Source of the DNA: Texcoconibacillus texcoconensis
GTDB lineage: Bacteria > Bacillota > Bacilli > Bacillales > Salisediminibacteriaceae
Length of the DNA: 64,000 nt
NCBI RefSeq assembly: GCF_014202575.1
Contig: NZ_JACHHB010000002.1
Location: 336,032-400,031 of the forward strand
Direction of reading: 5' to 3'
In this document: positions 17,695-29,377 of the stretch, piece by piece
How the letters are laid out: each line of letters begins with the position of its first letter
Position numbering within the stretch: position 1 is the stretch's first letter
Notes under the pieces: generated by a model
The model's database searches: none
What the model was told of the DNA's origin: nothing
What the model saw: only the letters and a program-made list of their open reading frames with translations
Made by a program: the position numbers and the translations under genes

Positions 17695-18255
17695 TTATTC
17701 CTTTTGTTTTCGTTTCCATGGTGTTCCTAAGTATGGAAGTGCCCATCTATCAACACCATACCACCCTGCAACTTTCCAAGCTAATATAAGAAAGATTGCG
17801 ATCATAAGCATAACAGGGTTAGTACTAACCGTCCCCGCAAGCAAAAACGACATATTCATTAAAGCTCCGAAGAATGCAGCAATACCAGTTAGAAAACCAA
17901 CAATTAAGCCTAGACCTACTAGTACTTCTCCCCATGCAACCATATAAGCAAAAGGCGTTGCATTTGGAATGACTACCTGTTCAAGGAACCATGCATACCA
18001 AGTGGCTACATCTCCTTCGGCCGCCCTTGCTAAAGCTCCACCCATATAGCCCTCGATCGCTGCGCCTGCATTTTCACCTGTCCAACCCTCAGCACCAACT
18101 TTTCCCCATCCAGCTTCTAACCACGAATACCCAAGGTAAAGGCGTAAAATCAACCAAATCCATGCCGATCTTGTATTAGAAAATAAAAACCTGGAAACGG
18201 GATTTTCTTCAACAATAATTTCATTTCCTTTGTCTCCACGATTCACATTTGTCAT
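17695..18255 (-). CDS. DoxX-family membrane protein (DoxD/TQO small-subunit type)
   Basis: The protein has 186 residues with four predicted membrane helices. RLYLGYSWLEAGWGKVG (about residues 40-56) and AWGEVLVGLGLIVG (about 108) are the usual DoxX/DoxD signatures. Related proteins include a subunit of archaeal thiosulfate:quinone oxidoreductase and various redox-stress proteins; its job here is not known. ATG start; only a weak ribosome site is visible. It is a single gene with its own terminator, divergent from a BCCT transporter. Thiosulfate chemistry would fit the sulfide-oxidising genes 15 kb away, but nothing in the sequence ties them together. Confidence 0.82.
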   Translation of the reverse strand: MTNVNRGDKGNEIIVEENPVSRFLFSNTRSAWIWLILRLYLGYSWLEAGWGKVGAEGWTGENAGAAIEGYMGGALARAAEGDVATWYAWFLEQVVIPNATPFAYMVAWGEVLVGLGLIVGFLTGIAAFFGALMNMSFLLAGTVSTNPVMLMIAIFLILAWKVAGWYGVDRWALPYLGTPWKRKQKE

Positions 18256-18534
18256 AAAAACACCTCATTTCATTATTAATATATACAAAAGCAATCACAC
18301 TATGTATTTTCCAAAAACGAATAATAACTAAACATCATTTTGAATGTTAGAAATTAATGATTTATGTAAACTTTCCTCAGCAAGCCTACTCATTTTTACG
18401 TTTCCAACAACCTCATTTCATTATCTACATTTTGAATAGATAATTCTCTCATCATACATAATACAGTCTACGCAAGATAAACGTACGACTAATATCCATT
18501 TAAATAAAAAGAACCATACCCAAGGAGGTTGTTT

Positions 18535-20097
18535 ATGAATAACAAAAATTTCATTGATTGGCCTACATTTATTGGCGCTCTAATTATCTTGTTAGCCGTT
18601 TCACTTCCTCTTATTATCGTACCCGAATTTGGTGAGTTGGCTGTGTCTGCTGCAAACGAGTTCATTACATATAACTTCGGTGTCCTTTACTTACTAGCTG
18701 GTATTGGTCTATTTATCTTCTTAGTTACAATCGCTTTTAGTCAATATGGACGAATCGTTCTTGGAAATAGAGGAGCGAAGCCAGAATTTAATACCATCAC
18801 GTGGGCAGCGATGCTTTTCGCTGCAGGCATTGGGTCTAGCGTCCTTTATTGGGGGACGATTGAATGGGCATATTACTACCAATGGCCTCCCTTTAATGCC
18901 GAGCCAGGTTCAACAGAAGCCATTGAATGGACTGTTACATACGGTATTTTCCATTGGGGTCCCATCGCTTGGGCCATATACTGCTTGCCAGCCTTACCAA
19001 TTTCTTATTTTTTCTATGTAAGAAAAAGACCTGTTCTCAAAGTTAGTGAAGCATGTAGACCGGTCTTAAAAAAATATTCAGACGGACCTGTAGGAACGAT
19101 TGTTGATATCTTATTTATGTTCGGCTTGCTTGGTGGAGCTGGCACAACAATGGCCCTTGCTACACCGTTAATTGGACAAGGTGTCAGCCATTTCACAGGA
19201 ATTGAACCAGGTATGGTTTTATATACAATCGTCGTCGTGATCGCTACAGTCATTTTTGCGATCAGTTCTTATACAGGCCTTAAGAAAGGGATTAAAATAT
19301 TAAGTAATGTCAACTTAGTACTCTCGGTTGTCTTATTGGCATTTGTATTTATTGTCGGACCTACGATGTTTTTAAGTCGCACAATGCTGAACAGTATCGG
19401 TTTGTTAATTGATAACTTCTTTCGAATGAGCATGTGGACCGAGCCTTTTAGTGATTTAGGTCCATTTGAGCAAACAGGATTCGTAGAAGATTGGACGATT
19501 TTCTATTGGGCTTGGTGGCTCGTGTATGCACCATTTGTCGGCCTTTTTGTTGCCCGGATTTCTAAAGGAAGAACTCTTCGTGAAATGGTTGTCGGCACCC
19601 TTGTTTACGGTACGGTAGGTTGTTTATTGTTCTTCGGTATTCTCGGGAACTTCGGCTTATATTTAGAACTTAGCGGACAATATTCTGTGATTGATACGAT
19701 GAACAATGTCAGCCCCGAAGCCGCCATCATTGGAACGATCGATCAACTACCTGCTAGTCCAATATTCGTGACGATCTTTGTCATTCTTGCACTTGTGTTC
19801 CTAGCAACAACATTTGACTCAGGTTCGTACATTCTCGCCTCTGTAACGCAAAAAGAAGTTGGCGATGAACCGCTTCGTTGGAACCGGATGTTTTGGGCAA
19901 TTATTCTGGCCGCTCCATCTTTGATTTTAATGTATCTCGGCGGACTAGAAACTTTACAAACAGCCAGTATTGTTGGTGGATTTCCACTTATTTTTATCAT
20001 GATTATGCTAGGGGTGTCTTTTAAACGAGCGATTAAACAAGATATGCCTAAAACATTTGGAACGAAATATTATATTTATCCTGAAGATAGTGAATGA
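18535..20097 (+). CDS. BCCT-family betaine/carnitine/choline transporter (first copy)
   Basis: This is an uptake system for trimethylammonium osmolytes such as glycine betaine, driven by Na+ or H+. It has 520 residues and twelve helices, with the family's tryptophan-rich helix 8 (FYWAWWLVYAPFVGLF, about residue 323), GIGSSVLYWGTIEW near 100 and TFDSGSYI near 425. ATG at 18535 lies six bases after AGGAGG. It is monocistronic with a terminator. A second BCCT gene is at 29378-30871. The two share the overall fold and many motifs but differ throughout, so they are old paralogues, perhaps with different substrates. Confidence 0.95.
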   Translation: MNNKNFIDWPTFIGALIILLAVSLPLIIVPEFGELAVSAANEFITYNFGVLYLLAGIGLFIFLVTIAFSQYGRIVLGNRGAKPEFNTITWAAMLFAAGIGSSVLYWGTIEWAYYYQWPPFNAEPGSTEAIEWTVTYGIFHWGPIAWAIYCLPALPISYFFYVRKRPVLKVSEACRPVLKKYSDGPVGTIVDILFMFGLLGGAGTTMALATPLIGQGVSHFTGIEPGMVLYTIVVVIATVIFAISSYTGLKKGIKILSNVNLVLSVVLLAFVFIVGPTMFLSRTMLNSIGLLIDNFFRMSMWTEPFSDLGPFEQTGFVEDWTIFYWAWWLVYAPFVGLFVARISKGRTLREMVVGTLVYGTVGCLLFFGILGNFGLYLELSGQYSVIDTMNNVSPEAAIIGTIDQLPASPIFVTIFVILALVFLATTFDSGSYILASVTQKEVGDEPLRWNRMFWAIILAAPSLILMYLGGLETLQTASIVGGFPLIFIMIMLGVSFKRAIKQDMPKTFGTKYYIYPEDSE

Positions 20098-20114
20098 CCC
20101 GTCTTAGCATAAAA

Positions 20115-20148
20115 AGCCGTACACTAGCTAAACATGCTATGTACGGCT
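20115..20148 (+). terminator. Terminator between the BCCT gene and the pyruvyl-transferase pseudogene
   Basis: AGCCGTACA and TGTACGGCT form a 9-bp stem. The T run is stronger on the minus strand, so it may act in both directions. Confidence 0.7.
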
Positions 20149-20168
20149 GAATTTTCATAACAACGTTT

Positions 20169-20878
20169 TTAAACACGATCTTTCCTACCTAATCGTTCAA
20201 AGTTCTTCATCGCTAACTGACAAAGTTCATTTAACCTTTTCTTACGGAAACTTCACTCATCATCTCCTCATTCAATACTTCCATGGTTCTTTCTTTTTAT
20301 TGACCTTCAAGGTCGGGGACATCATACTTGATTGGTTTGTGCTCCTGAAACATTTCCATAATGCCATTAATTTTTGGCGTATTACTATTTAAAGTAATAA
20401 ATGGCGTTCCCAAACAAGCCGCTGCAATCGTATGATGAAAACGTGCAGAGACAAGTAACCCTGCTCGGCCAATGACCGTTAACCATTCATCAAGAGACTT
20501 AGCTTCTACCACTGGGAGGTTCGGTAACTGCTCCCTTAATAAGTCAATAAACTCCTCATCATCTTTTGCCGGATTACTTTTTGCACCTGTTAAGAAAACG
20601 ACTTCATAACCTTGATCTTGCAAAAATTGAATGTAATGAACTTGTTGATTCACAATACGATCTTTACGTCTACTTTTACCGAACGCAGATCCTGAAAATA
20701 CAACCCTTTTTGTATCCTTTCTCATCCCTTCAGGAAAACGCCCTTGAATGTAAACAGGCAATGAATCAAAACTTCCTGGCGCTTTCACGCCTAATTTCTT
20801 CATTATAGATAAACGCTTAGGTTCACGTATTGCAACAGACATAATCAAGCGAAGTTCTAAATAAAATGTTTGTAAGCC
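20169..20878 (-). pseudogene. Polysaccharide pyruvyl transferase family gene, decayed
   Basis: The open part (20297-20848) encodes the C-terminal half of a polysaccharide pyruvyl transferase, with GRAGLLVSARFHHTIAAACLGTPFI and the following NSNTPK region as clear family marks. Three defects are visible. The N-terminal half is missing, with an in-frame TAG at 20879-20881. A TAA at 20297-20299 interrupts the tail. Past it the likely C-terminus continues (…VLNEEMMSEVSV) but needs a frameshift near 20245 to run on to NELCQLAMKNFERLGRK and a stop at 20169. A working enzyme would have about 350-400 residues. Confidence 0.8.
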
Positions 20879-23711
<2,833 letters not shown>

Positions 23712-23775
23712 GTGTAACAGACACATTCGAATTAAAACTCACGATCTGTTCTCCACTCTATAAATAGAATAACAT

Positions 23776-23807
23776 GAAGCAGGACTCCTCAATTGGGCTC
23801 CTGCTTC
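23776..23807 (+). terminator. Hairpin after katG, probable terminator
   Basis: GAAGCAGGA-CTCC and GGGCTCCTGCTTC form a strong stem about 65 bp past the stop. The T tract after it is poor, so it may be a weak terminator or a 3'-end stabiliser. Confidence 0.55.
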
Positions 23808-23917
23808 AACTACTTTCACCTACTTTGGCTTGGTCCGTTACCTTTTATTCGTTTTTAAGACCGATCCAACCTTCAATTCTCGCCGTTGTTTCAGATTTAT
23901 TTCAACCATCGTCCTTT

Positions 23918-25090
23918 TTAATTTAAATTTGATACTATTCGCTCAGCAACTTTCCTTGCACCTGATATATTTCTCGCAACTGGTCCTATTTCTAATTCAC
24001 TTAATGGCCCTGAAACATATAAATGATTACACCACTCTAAAGACGGTTTTACAATTGGGTATCCACATTTTGCACATTGTAGACCTTTTTCATCTATAAG
24101 TTTAGTCAGCCATTTTTCTTTCGGTAATGATGCAATAAACCCAGTAGCTAATAAAACTGATTGAGTAAAAAGAATATTACCACCTTTTAAATCTAATTTT
24201 ACTCCTTCACCATTTATTACGTTTCCTGATACAACTTCTCTATCTATAATAGAGATAAGTTTGTTTTTCTCTAATCGTATTAACTTACGATATAGTTCTC
24301 GAGGTAAAGACCCTTTATTTCTTGCTTGATTTATTAATTGGCGACGTTTGTCAAAATCCTTTACTTTTTGAAAAGATGACATATATTTTGGTCCTAACCA
24401 TCCTGGATCACTATCGAATGAATTAATTCGAAACGGATGCCTTTTAAGTAATGTAACTTGACCAGGGTATAAACTCGACAATTTAATGGTTGTGTGTGCA
24501 GCCGTTATTCCCCCGCCTACAACCGTTACAGGCGGTGAAAGTTTGTTTATGTCTGTCAATCTTTCATCAAAAACATGGTAAATTTGTTCTTGTTCCGTTT
24601 CGGTATTTAATGACTCTACCCAATCAGGTAAATGAAGTTGATGATTCATACTAATAGCAATAACAATATTTTCACCATAAATTTCTTTGTCGTTTGTCGT
24701 TTGTACCCTCCAACTCTTCGTTTCTTTTGTTACATTATTCACTTTCCCTTGAACCCAAGAATTGTGTAAATCTACCTCGTTTATCGTATTGTTACAATGT
24801 TCTTTAAATAAGTGTAAGGAAGGTCTATCATATGGGCCATAAAAACTTTTCTTATCACGATATTTAGCATATTTTTTCAAAGAAAATGGATCTATATCAA
24901 TATGGTGGACAGATGGGGATCGTAGAAATTCCATTCCAATTAATTCAGTTTTACGCTTCCATTCAAATAAAGGCTCTGGATTTGGATCTACTATTCTCAA
25001 GTTATCGCTTTTTGTTTTACCACTTTTAATTAAATAATTGGCAATCGTACACCCATGTATGCCCCCACCTATAATTATCCATTCAAACAA
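23918..25090 (-). CDS. FAD/NAD(P)-binding oxidoreductase under a Zur box
   Basis: This 390-residue protein has two dinucleotide folds: FAD (EWIIIGGGIHGC, residues 3-14) and NAD(P)H (VTVVGGGITAAH, about 190), with ATGF near 325. This is the layout of the N-hydroxylating monooxygenase-like/COG4529 group; the end (SELEIGPVARNISGARKVAERI) is typical of that group. A C-x2-C (QCAKCGYP) lies near residue 345. The only start is TTG at 25090, ten bases after GGAGGT. A strong Zur-type operator lies 24 bp upstream, tying it to zinc starvation with the three genes behind it. Reaction unknown; zinc-sparing redox chemistry or metallophore modification are possible. Confidence 0.78.
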   Translation of the reverse strand: MFEWIIIGGGIHGCTIANYLIKSGKTKSDNLRIVDPNPEPLFEWKRKTELIGMEFLRSPSVHHIDIDPFSLKKYAKYRDKKSFYGPYDRPSLHLFKEHCNNTINEVDLHNSWVQGKVNNVTKETKSWRVQTTNDKEIYGENIVIAISMNHQLHLPDWVESLNTETEQEQIYHVFDERLTDINKLSPPVTVVGGGITAAHTTIKLSSLYPGQVTLLKRHPFRINSFDSDPGWLGPKYMSSFQKVKDFDKRRQLINQARNKGSLPRELYRKLIRLEKNKLISIIDREVVSGNVINGEGVKLDLKGGNILFTQSVLLATGFIASLPKEKWLTKLIDEKGLQCAKCGYPIVKPSLEWCNHLYVSGPLSELEIGPVARNISGARKVAERIVSNLN

Positions 25091-25113
25091 GATCTATTCT
25101 ACCTCCAGTCAAC

Positions 25114-25134
25114 AAATCGTAATCATTACGTTTT
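25114..25134. promoter_or_regulatory. Zur box upstream of the FAD protein gene
   Basis: The site reads AAATCGTAAT-C-ATTACGTTTT, matching the B. subtilis Zur consensus (AAATCGTAAT-N-ATTACGATTT) at every position but one. It lies 24 bp before the TTG start on the minus strand. Confidence 0.85.
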
Positions 25135-25313
25135 GAAGTGTATATTAAGCCATAAATAAATGCAAATATAACTTATCGTTGCTTGTTTAACGAGCAGTCA
25201 ATCGTGGTACGTCTACATTACATTACAAACGTAAAGAACAGTGGTTAATTCTTTAGGTGGTACAAATCCTAGTTAAAACTTTCAAAACAACGACCTTTTT
25301 TCTATATATAACT

Positions 25314-26126
25314 TCATGGATAAATATATGGCGCTTCCGGCTGATTCGTTTCTTTCCATTCTTTCACTTCAATAACCGGCAATGATTGACCATCATCTTC
25401 CATAATATTGATTTCTCCGTTAACTTTCACCCAATCATTAACATTTCCCAGTCTGTTATCATCGCTGGATAACAGCAACCCTATGACATGAGCGTCAGCA
25501 ACGCAGTGCGTAACTAAAAGCCTTCCCAAAATTGGATGATCATGTGAGTTTGAATCAGCCGCTAAAATAAATCCCTCTAATTCTATAGATTTCCCCTTTA
25601 AAAACTCTGGATACGTAAGAATATTGCTCACATATGTCGAGAAATTCACATGATCCAAAATAAGATCAGGACTTTCCAACATTTCTTGAAGATCTTTATT
25701 AGGTTTAACTAATTCATCAGAATGACTTAAATCCTGCTCGTTTGGCGTATAACATATTCCCCTCTTAACAGCCTCTGCTGCACCTAGATCTTTATATGGT
25801 AGAAACATACCTGTTACTAGTGGAAGAATAATAATTGCGTATACTACAACACTTTTCAAGGGCACCTTTCTTGCTTTATCCATTTCATGATTACACCCTA
25901 AAATCATACAGTAATTATGATCCTCTGCTTGCTCTCTTGAGATAAAGATCCTAGGAACTTGAATAAAAAATAGAATTAAGAAAATAACTGAGGCAACCTG
26001 GCTAAATCCTGTATATTCAAGATTAATAAATTTAATAATCTCTCCTGTATGATGGAGCATAAAAATAAACCCGGAAAACATTAATAAAATGATTGCTTTA
26101 ATTGCTTCCTGAGCATGAAAATACAA
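25314..26126 (-). CDS. YcgQ-like membrane protein (TIGR03943/DUF1980 type)
   Basis: This protein of about 270 residues has two N-terminal helices, another near residue 90 and a soluble C-terminal domain with the GFILAADSNSHDHPILGRLLVTHC pattern seen in YcgQ-type proteins. It pairs with the YcgR-like permease just upstream (stop six to twelve bases before this start). B. subtilis ycgQ-ycgR are Zur-regulated. AAGGAGGT abuts ATG at 26132, so TTG at 26126 (six-base spacing) is the likelier start. The pair probably handles metal at the membrane during zinc starvation; the substrate is unproven. Confidence 0.82.
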   Translation of the reverse strand: MYFHAQEAIKAIILLMFSGFIFMLHHTGEIIKFINLEYTGFSQVASVIFLILFFIQVPRIFISREQAEDHNYCMILGCNHEMDKARKVPLKSVVVYAIIILPLVTGMFLPYKDLGAAEAVKRGICYTPNEQDLSHSDELVKPNKDLQEMLESPDLILDHVNFSTYVSNILTYPEFLKGKSIELEGFILAADSNSHDHPILGRLLVTHCVADAHVIGLLLSSDDNRLGNVNDWVKVNGEINIMEDDGQSLPVIEVKEWKETNQPEAPYIYP

Positions 26127-26138
26127 CGTCATACCTCC

Positions 26139-27140
26139 TTATATCCAAGGGTGAACAAACATCAGTACACCAAAGACACTTAATGTGATAATAATCATTA
26201 AAACTAATACAAAACGAAGCTTAAACACAGACAGCATCATCATTGTATTTTTCAAATCAAGCATAGGACCATAAATAAGAAACCCTAATAAAGAAGTCTC
26301 AGGAAACACATGACGAAAGGAAGCGCCGATAAAGGCATCAGCTTCCGAGCAAAGGGATAAAAGATAAGCAAGCCCCATCATCATTGCTGTAGAAAATATA
26401 ATCCCGTCCCCTAACCCTACTAAGTAATTTGTTGATACATATGTTTGAACAAATGCAGCTAACATGGCCCCGATTATTAGATACTTAGCCACATCGAAAA
26501 ACTCATCTACAGAATGGATAAACATGGCTTTTATTCTTAATGAAAGGGGAAAACGGTATGTAGATTGATCCAATTCAAGCGTACTAGTTGATTTTTTCAA
26601 TTGATTTTCCTTAAAGAGATAACTAATGATCGCGGAAATAACAAGCGCAATTAGTAGTCCAACTCCCATTCTCAATAATGCTATTCTTAAATCCTGACCG
26701 AAAGCCATATAGGTGGACGCAATAACGATAGGGTTAATAAGAGGGCCAGTCAACAGAAATCCTACCCCTGCAAATATAGGAACTCCCTTGTATACGAGTC
26801 TTCTTACAATAGGAACGATGCCACATTCACATGCTGGAAATAACGCTCCCAACATACAACTCATCCCTACAGCCATAATTCTATTTTTAGGAATTAGCTT
26901 TTTAATATGCTCTTCTGTAACAAAAACTTGTATAATACCCGCTATAAAAACACCAATCAAAACAAAGGGAATAGCCTCAATTAATATACTAAGAAAAATC
27001 GTATTAAAGGCTAACAGAGAATCTGGCAATAATATCATTTTTATCGTCCAACGTTCATTGACAACCACAAGATAAAATACGGAAACTAAAATCATAAAAC
27101 CTGTTATTTCTGCTAAGTTTTGTTCAATACGCCGTATCAT
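26139..27140 (-). CDS. YcgR-like permease
   Basis: A polytopic membrane protein of 333 residues in the predicted-permease family of YcgR/YraQ (DUF318). Marks are FLSILIEAIPFVLIGVFIAG (about 45-65), the loop FPACECGIVPIVRRL (about 100) with its C-E-C, and LLSLCSEADAFIGASF (about 265). I took ATG at 27140 with GGAGG five bases away; TTG at 27152 is the other option. It is first gene of a two-gene operon with the YcgQ-like gene, behind a Zur-type box at 27204-27224. Likely role: metal transport in zinc starvation, inferred from B. subtilis. Confidence 0.85.
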   Translation of the reverse strand: MIRRIEQNLAEITGFMILVSVFYLVVVNERWTIKMILLPDSLLAFNTIFLSILIEAIPFVLIGVFIAGIIQVFVTEEHIKKLIPKNRIMAVGMSCMLGALFPACECGIVPIVRRLVYKGVPIFAGVGFLLTGPLINPIVIASTYMAFGQDLRIALLRMGVGLLIALVISAIISYLFKENQLKKSTSTLELDQSTYRFPLSLRIKAMFIHSVDEFFDVAKYLIIGAMLAAFVQTYVSTNYLVGLGDGIIFSTAMMMGLAYLLSLCSEADAFIGASFRHVFPETSLLGFLIYGPMLDLKNTMMMLSVFKLRFVLVLMIIITLSVFGVLMFVHPWI

Positions 27141-27203
27141 TTGATCCTCCAACTTTTTATATTTACTGAAAACATATGGAAGACAAGCAACGGCTATGAC
27201 ATT

Positions 27204-27224
27204 AAATCGAAATAATTACGGTTT
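27204..27224. promoter_or_regulatory. Zur box upstream of the ycgR-like gene
   Basis: The site reads AAATCGAAAT-A-ATTACGGTTT, two mismatches from the Zur consensus. It lies 64 bp before the start of the YcgR-like gene, just past the terminator of the YciC-like gene. Confidence 0.75.
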
Positions 27225-27238
27225 ACCTCCGATAAAAA

Positions 27239-27264
27239 ACAACAAAAGAAAATTCTTTTGTTGT
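27239..27264 (-). terminator. Terminator of the YciC-like GTPase gene
   Basis: ACAACAAAAGAA and TTCTTTTGTTGT form a perfect 12-bp stem with a two-base loop, followed by a T run on the minus strand. Confidence 0.85.
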
Positions 27265-27273
27265 CTTCTATTC

Positions 27274-28257
27274 TTATACATTCAATTTTGCCCATTCACT
27301 TTCTACTTCATTAGTATCTAAGTCTATACCAATCATCACTAAGTAATGTCTTCCTTTATATTCTGCCGGTTCCAAGTAAGTTCTTTTCATTACGTGTTGT
27401 AGTAAGTAGCACCTATCCTTTAAAGGGATGTATCCTTTTGCCCTTAACAAATTTGGTTGCCACTTCTTTAAGAATTTATCCACTTTAGCTTGTTTCGTGT
27501 GTTGATTAAATTCCAATATAATGGTATTTATTCGTGAATAGGATCGGTGATGTTTATGTTCATGGTTGTGATGATGCTTATTTTCGCGTTGAGAATGTGT
27601 ATAGTTATTTTTGTGTAATGATATTTTATTATCGATCACATTTACATTTTCTAACAAGATGTCTAAATCGACTTCACTATAAGAAGTAAAATAAACAGGT
27701 GATTCTGCATTTTGTTTCTTAATTACTTTCTTTACTTTCTCCTTATGAGACGCTGAAATCAAATCTACTTTATTCAATATTAATATATCAGCAACTTCTA
27801 TTTGTCTTCGGGTTGTTTGAACTAGTTCTCGAACGGACTCAAAAATACTGTTATACTCAAGAATATTCTCGCCATCTAGGACAGTTATTACTTTTTCTAA
27901 ATAAAGGCAATCGATTAGTTCTGGTTCAGTCAAAGAATCTACTACTTCTTCCGGATTTGCCACTCCGGTCAATTCAATAAAAATTACATCTGGCTTATTT
28001 TCAAGGAGCTTTTTGATCGAATCGGAAACTTCACTTTTTTTACTGCAGCAAATACAACCATCCAATAACTTTTCCATGATTTGTTGTTGATTTTTTTCGA
28101 GAATAATCTCTCCATCCATATCTGCCTCCCCTATCTCATTCATTAAGACAGCAGGAGCAACTCCCTTCTCATCACATCTTCTGAGTAATTGCTTTAAAAG
28201 TGTTGTTTTTCCGCTCCCTAAAAAACCACTTAAAACAAATACCGGGATTTTTTTCAT
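27274..28257 (-). CDS. CobW/COG0523 GTPase, YciC (ZagA)-like zinc metallochaperone
   Basis: This G3E-family GTPase of 327 residues probably delivers zinc to client proteins when zinc is scarce. Walker A is GSGKTT (residues 14-19), and the metal-binding CxCC motif is C68-I-C70-C71. A histidine-rich linker (HHHNHEHKHH) lies near residue 215, before the CobW C-terminal domain. ATG start at 28257. Upstream is a Zur-like box (28316-28336). In B. subtilis the Zur-controlled yciC/zagA gene has this build. It is the first gene of the zinc-starvation block in the direction of transcription, separated from the ycgR-like gene by its own terminator. Confidence 0.88.
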   Translation of the reverse strand: MKKIPVFVLSGFLGSGKTTLLKQLLRRCDEKGVAPAVLMNEIGEADMDGEIILEKNQQQIMEKLLDGCICCSKKSEVSDSIKKLLENKPDVIFIELTGVANPEEVVDSLTEPELIDCLYLEKVITVLDGENILEYNSIFESVRELVQTTRRQIEVADILILNKVDLISASHKEKVKKVIKKQNAESPVYFTSYSEVDLDILLENVNVIDNKISLHKNNYTHSQRENKHHHNHEHKHHRSYSRINTIILEFNQHTKQAKVDKFLKKWQPNLLRAKGYIPLKDRCYLLQHVMKRTYLEPAEYKGRHYLVMIGIDLDTNEVESEWAKLNV

Positions 28258-28315
28258 TCTTTTACCACTCCCTAATGATCGCTTACTCTTTTCTTCCTTT
28301 AATATATATGAAATT

Positions 28316-28336
28316 AAATCGTAACAATTCCTATTT
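28316..28336. promoter_or_regulatory. Degenerate Zur box upstream of the YciC-like gene
   Basis: The site reads AAATCGTAAC-A-ATTCCTATTT. The left arm fits Zur well and the right arm has two mismatches. It lies 59 bp upstream of the start. Two better sites in the same block make this one believable. Confidence 0.6.
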
Positions 28337-28409
28337 ACAGGTGTTTTCTTTTATAAAAACGAGGAGATCATTTCCCCAATAATTTCAGGCAATGCCTGTG
28401 ACTTAAATT

Positions 28410-28444
28410 AAAAAAAGGCTCCCCATTTTTTGAGGAACCTGCCT
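28410..28444 (-). terminator. Terminator of the YpjP-like gene
   Basis: On the minus strand AGGTTCCTCA pairs with TGGGGAGCCT (two mismatched positions) and is followed by TTTTTTT, just past the stop codon. Confidence 0.8.
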
Positions 28445-28451
28445 TAACTTA

Positions 28452-29084
28452 TTATGATGACATCCACTTTGGCGGCGTGTTTTTATCCCAATATACATCA
28501 CCGATATTATAGTGTTCTTCAAAATCATCATCACTTAAATGGTAGTGGAAATTAAACCAGTAACCATCCTTCGGCTTTTTATCACGCCGGACGTGAAACA
28601 TTGCTATTTCTTCTTCACTAAGGTCGTCATAAAGGTGGAATATCTTTTCTCCATAAGGTGATGAACCGAGCTCAGAAATAGAGAGATACTTAAGTTTCTC
28701 AGGGTCTTCTTCATGTAAAAGCATTTCAAGAACTTCTTCTATGTTTGGCAATATGGTTGTCATGACATCATCTTCGACTTTTTCAATAATTTTAGGACCT
28801 AGTTTAGCCATCGTATAATCAACTGCTTGTTCCGATAAAGCATCGATGACATATGTATTCGAATCAAGGTCAGCAAATGCCTCTTCTATAGAAGAATCTT
28901 CATCAAGGCTCTCTTCTGTATTCACTGCATTCGGTTCGGCCGCTAATGCTTCTCCTTGATCTTCACTATCAGAAACGGCCTTACTGCTCTCTGCATTTCC
29001 ATCTAAATAGGTTGGCGGGATATACATCCCGACTGTCATTAACGTAATAAGGACAACTGATATTTTTTTCAACCAAAGTTTCAT
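28452..29084 (-). CDS. YpjP-like exported protein
   Basis: The protein has 210 residues. An N-terminal signal or anchor (KKISVVLITLMTVGMYIPP) is followed by an acidic low-complexity linker (about residues 30-75), then a conserved part ending in YWDKNTPPKWMSS. The beginning (MKLW-KK), length and end match the YpjP family of Bacillus as I remember it, whose function is not known. It would act outside the membrane. It is a single gene with its own terminator, next to the zinc block but without a Zur box. Confidence 0.7.
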   Translation of the reverse strand: MKLWLKKISVVLITLMTVGMYIPPTYLDGNAESSKAVSDSEDQGEALAAEPNAVNTEESLDEDSSIEEAFADLDSNTYVIDALSEQAVDYTMAKLGPKIIEKVEDDVMTTILPNIEEVLEMLLHEEDPEKLKYLSISELGSSPYGEKIFHLYDDLSEEEIAMFHVRRDKKPKDGYWFNFHYHLSDDDFEEHYNIGDVYWDKNTPPKWMSS

Positions 29085-29377
29085 AAAATTAGCTCCTTAT
29101 AGCCGACATTTCTTACCTATTATTTTAGCATATTTACAAGGAATGAGGTTCACTAAACTTTGAGTAAGTTCGTCGTTTCATTCTCAACATCCCCTTTGAT
29201 TCTTAGTCTAACGAATTTATTTTTCGTTGTCCAAGCCAGGGGCTTTAGAGATCGTTTAGTCACGTAAATCTCCCTTAGATAGTCCCTACTAGCTTAATAA
29301 CTAAAATCATATCCTCCTTCTTGTCCACATATTCATTTTTATGTATTAATAATGTTAACGCTAAGGGGGCTTCTAGC

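Noticed and set aside
29352..29365. TGTTAACGCTAAGG before the second BCCT gene, cre-like
   Set aside because: Three mismatches including both end bases; too weak to call.
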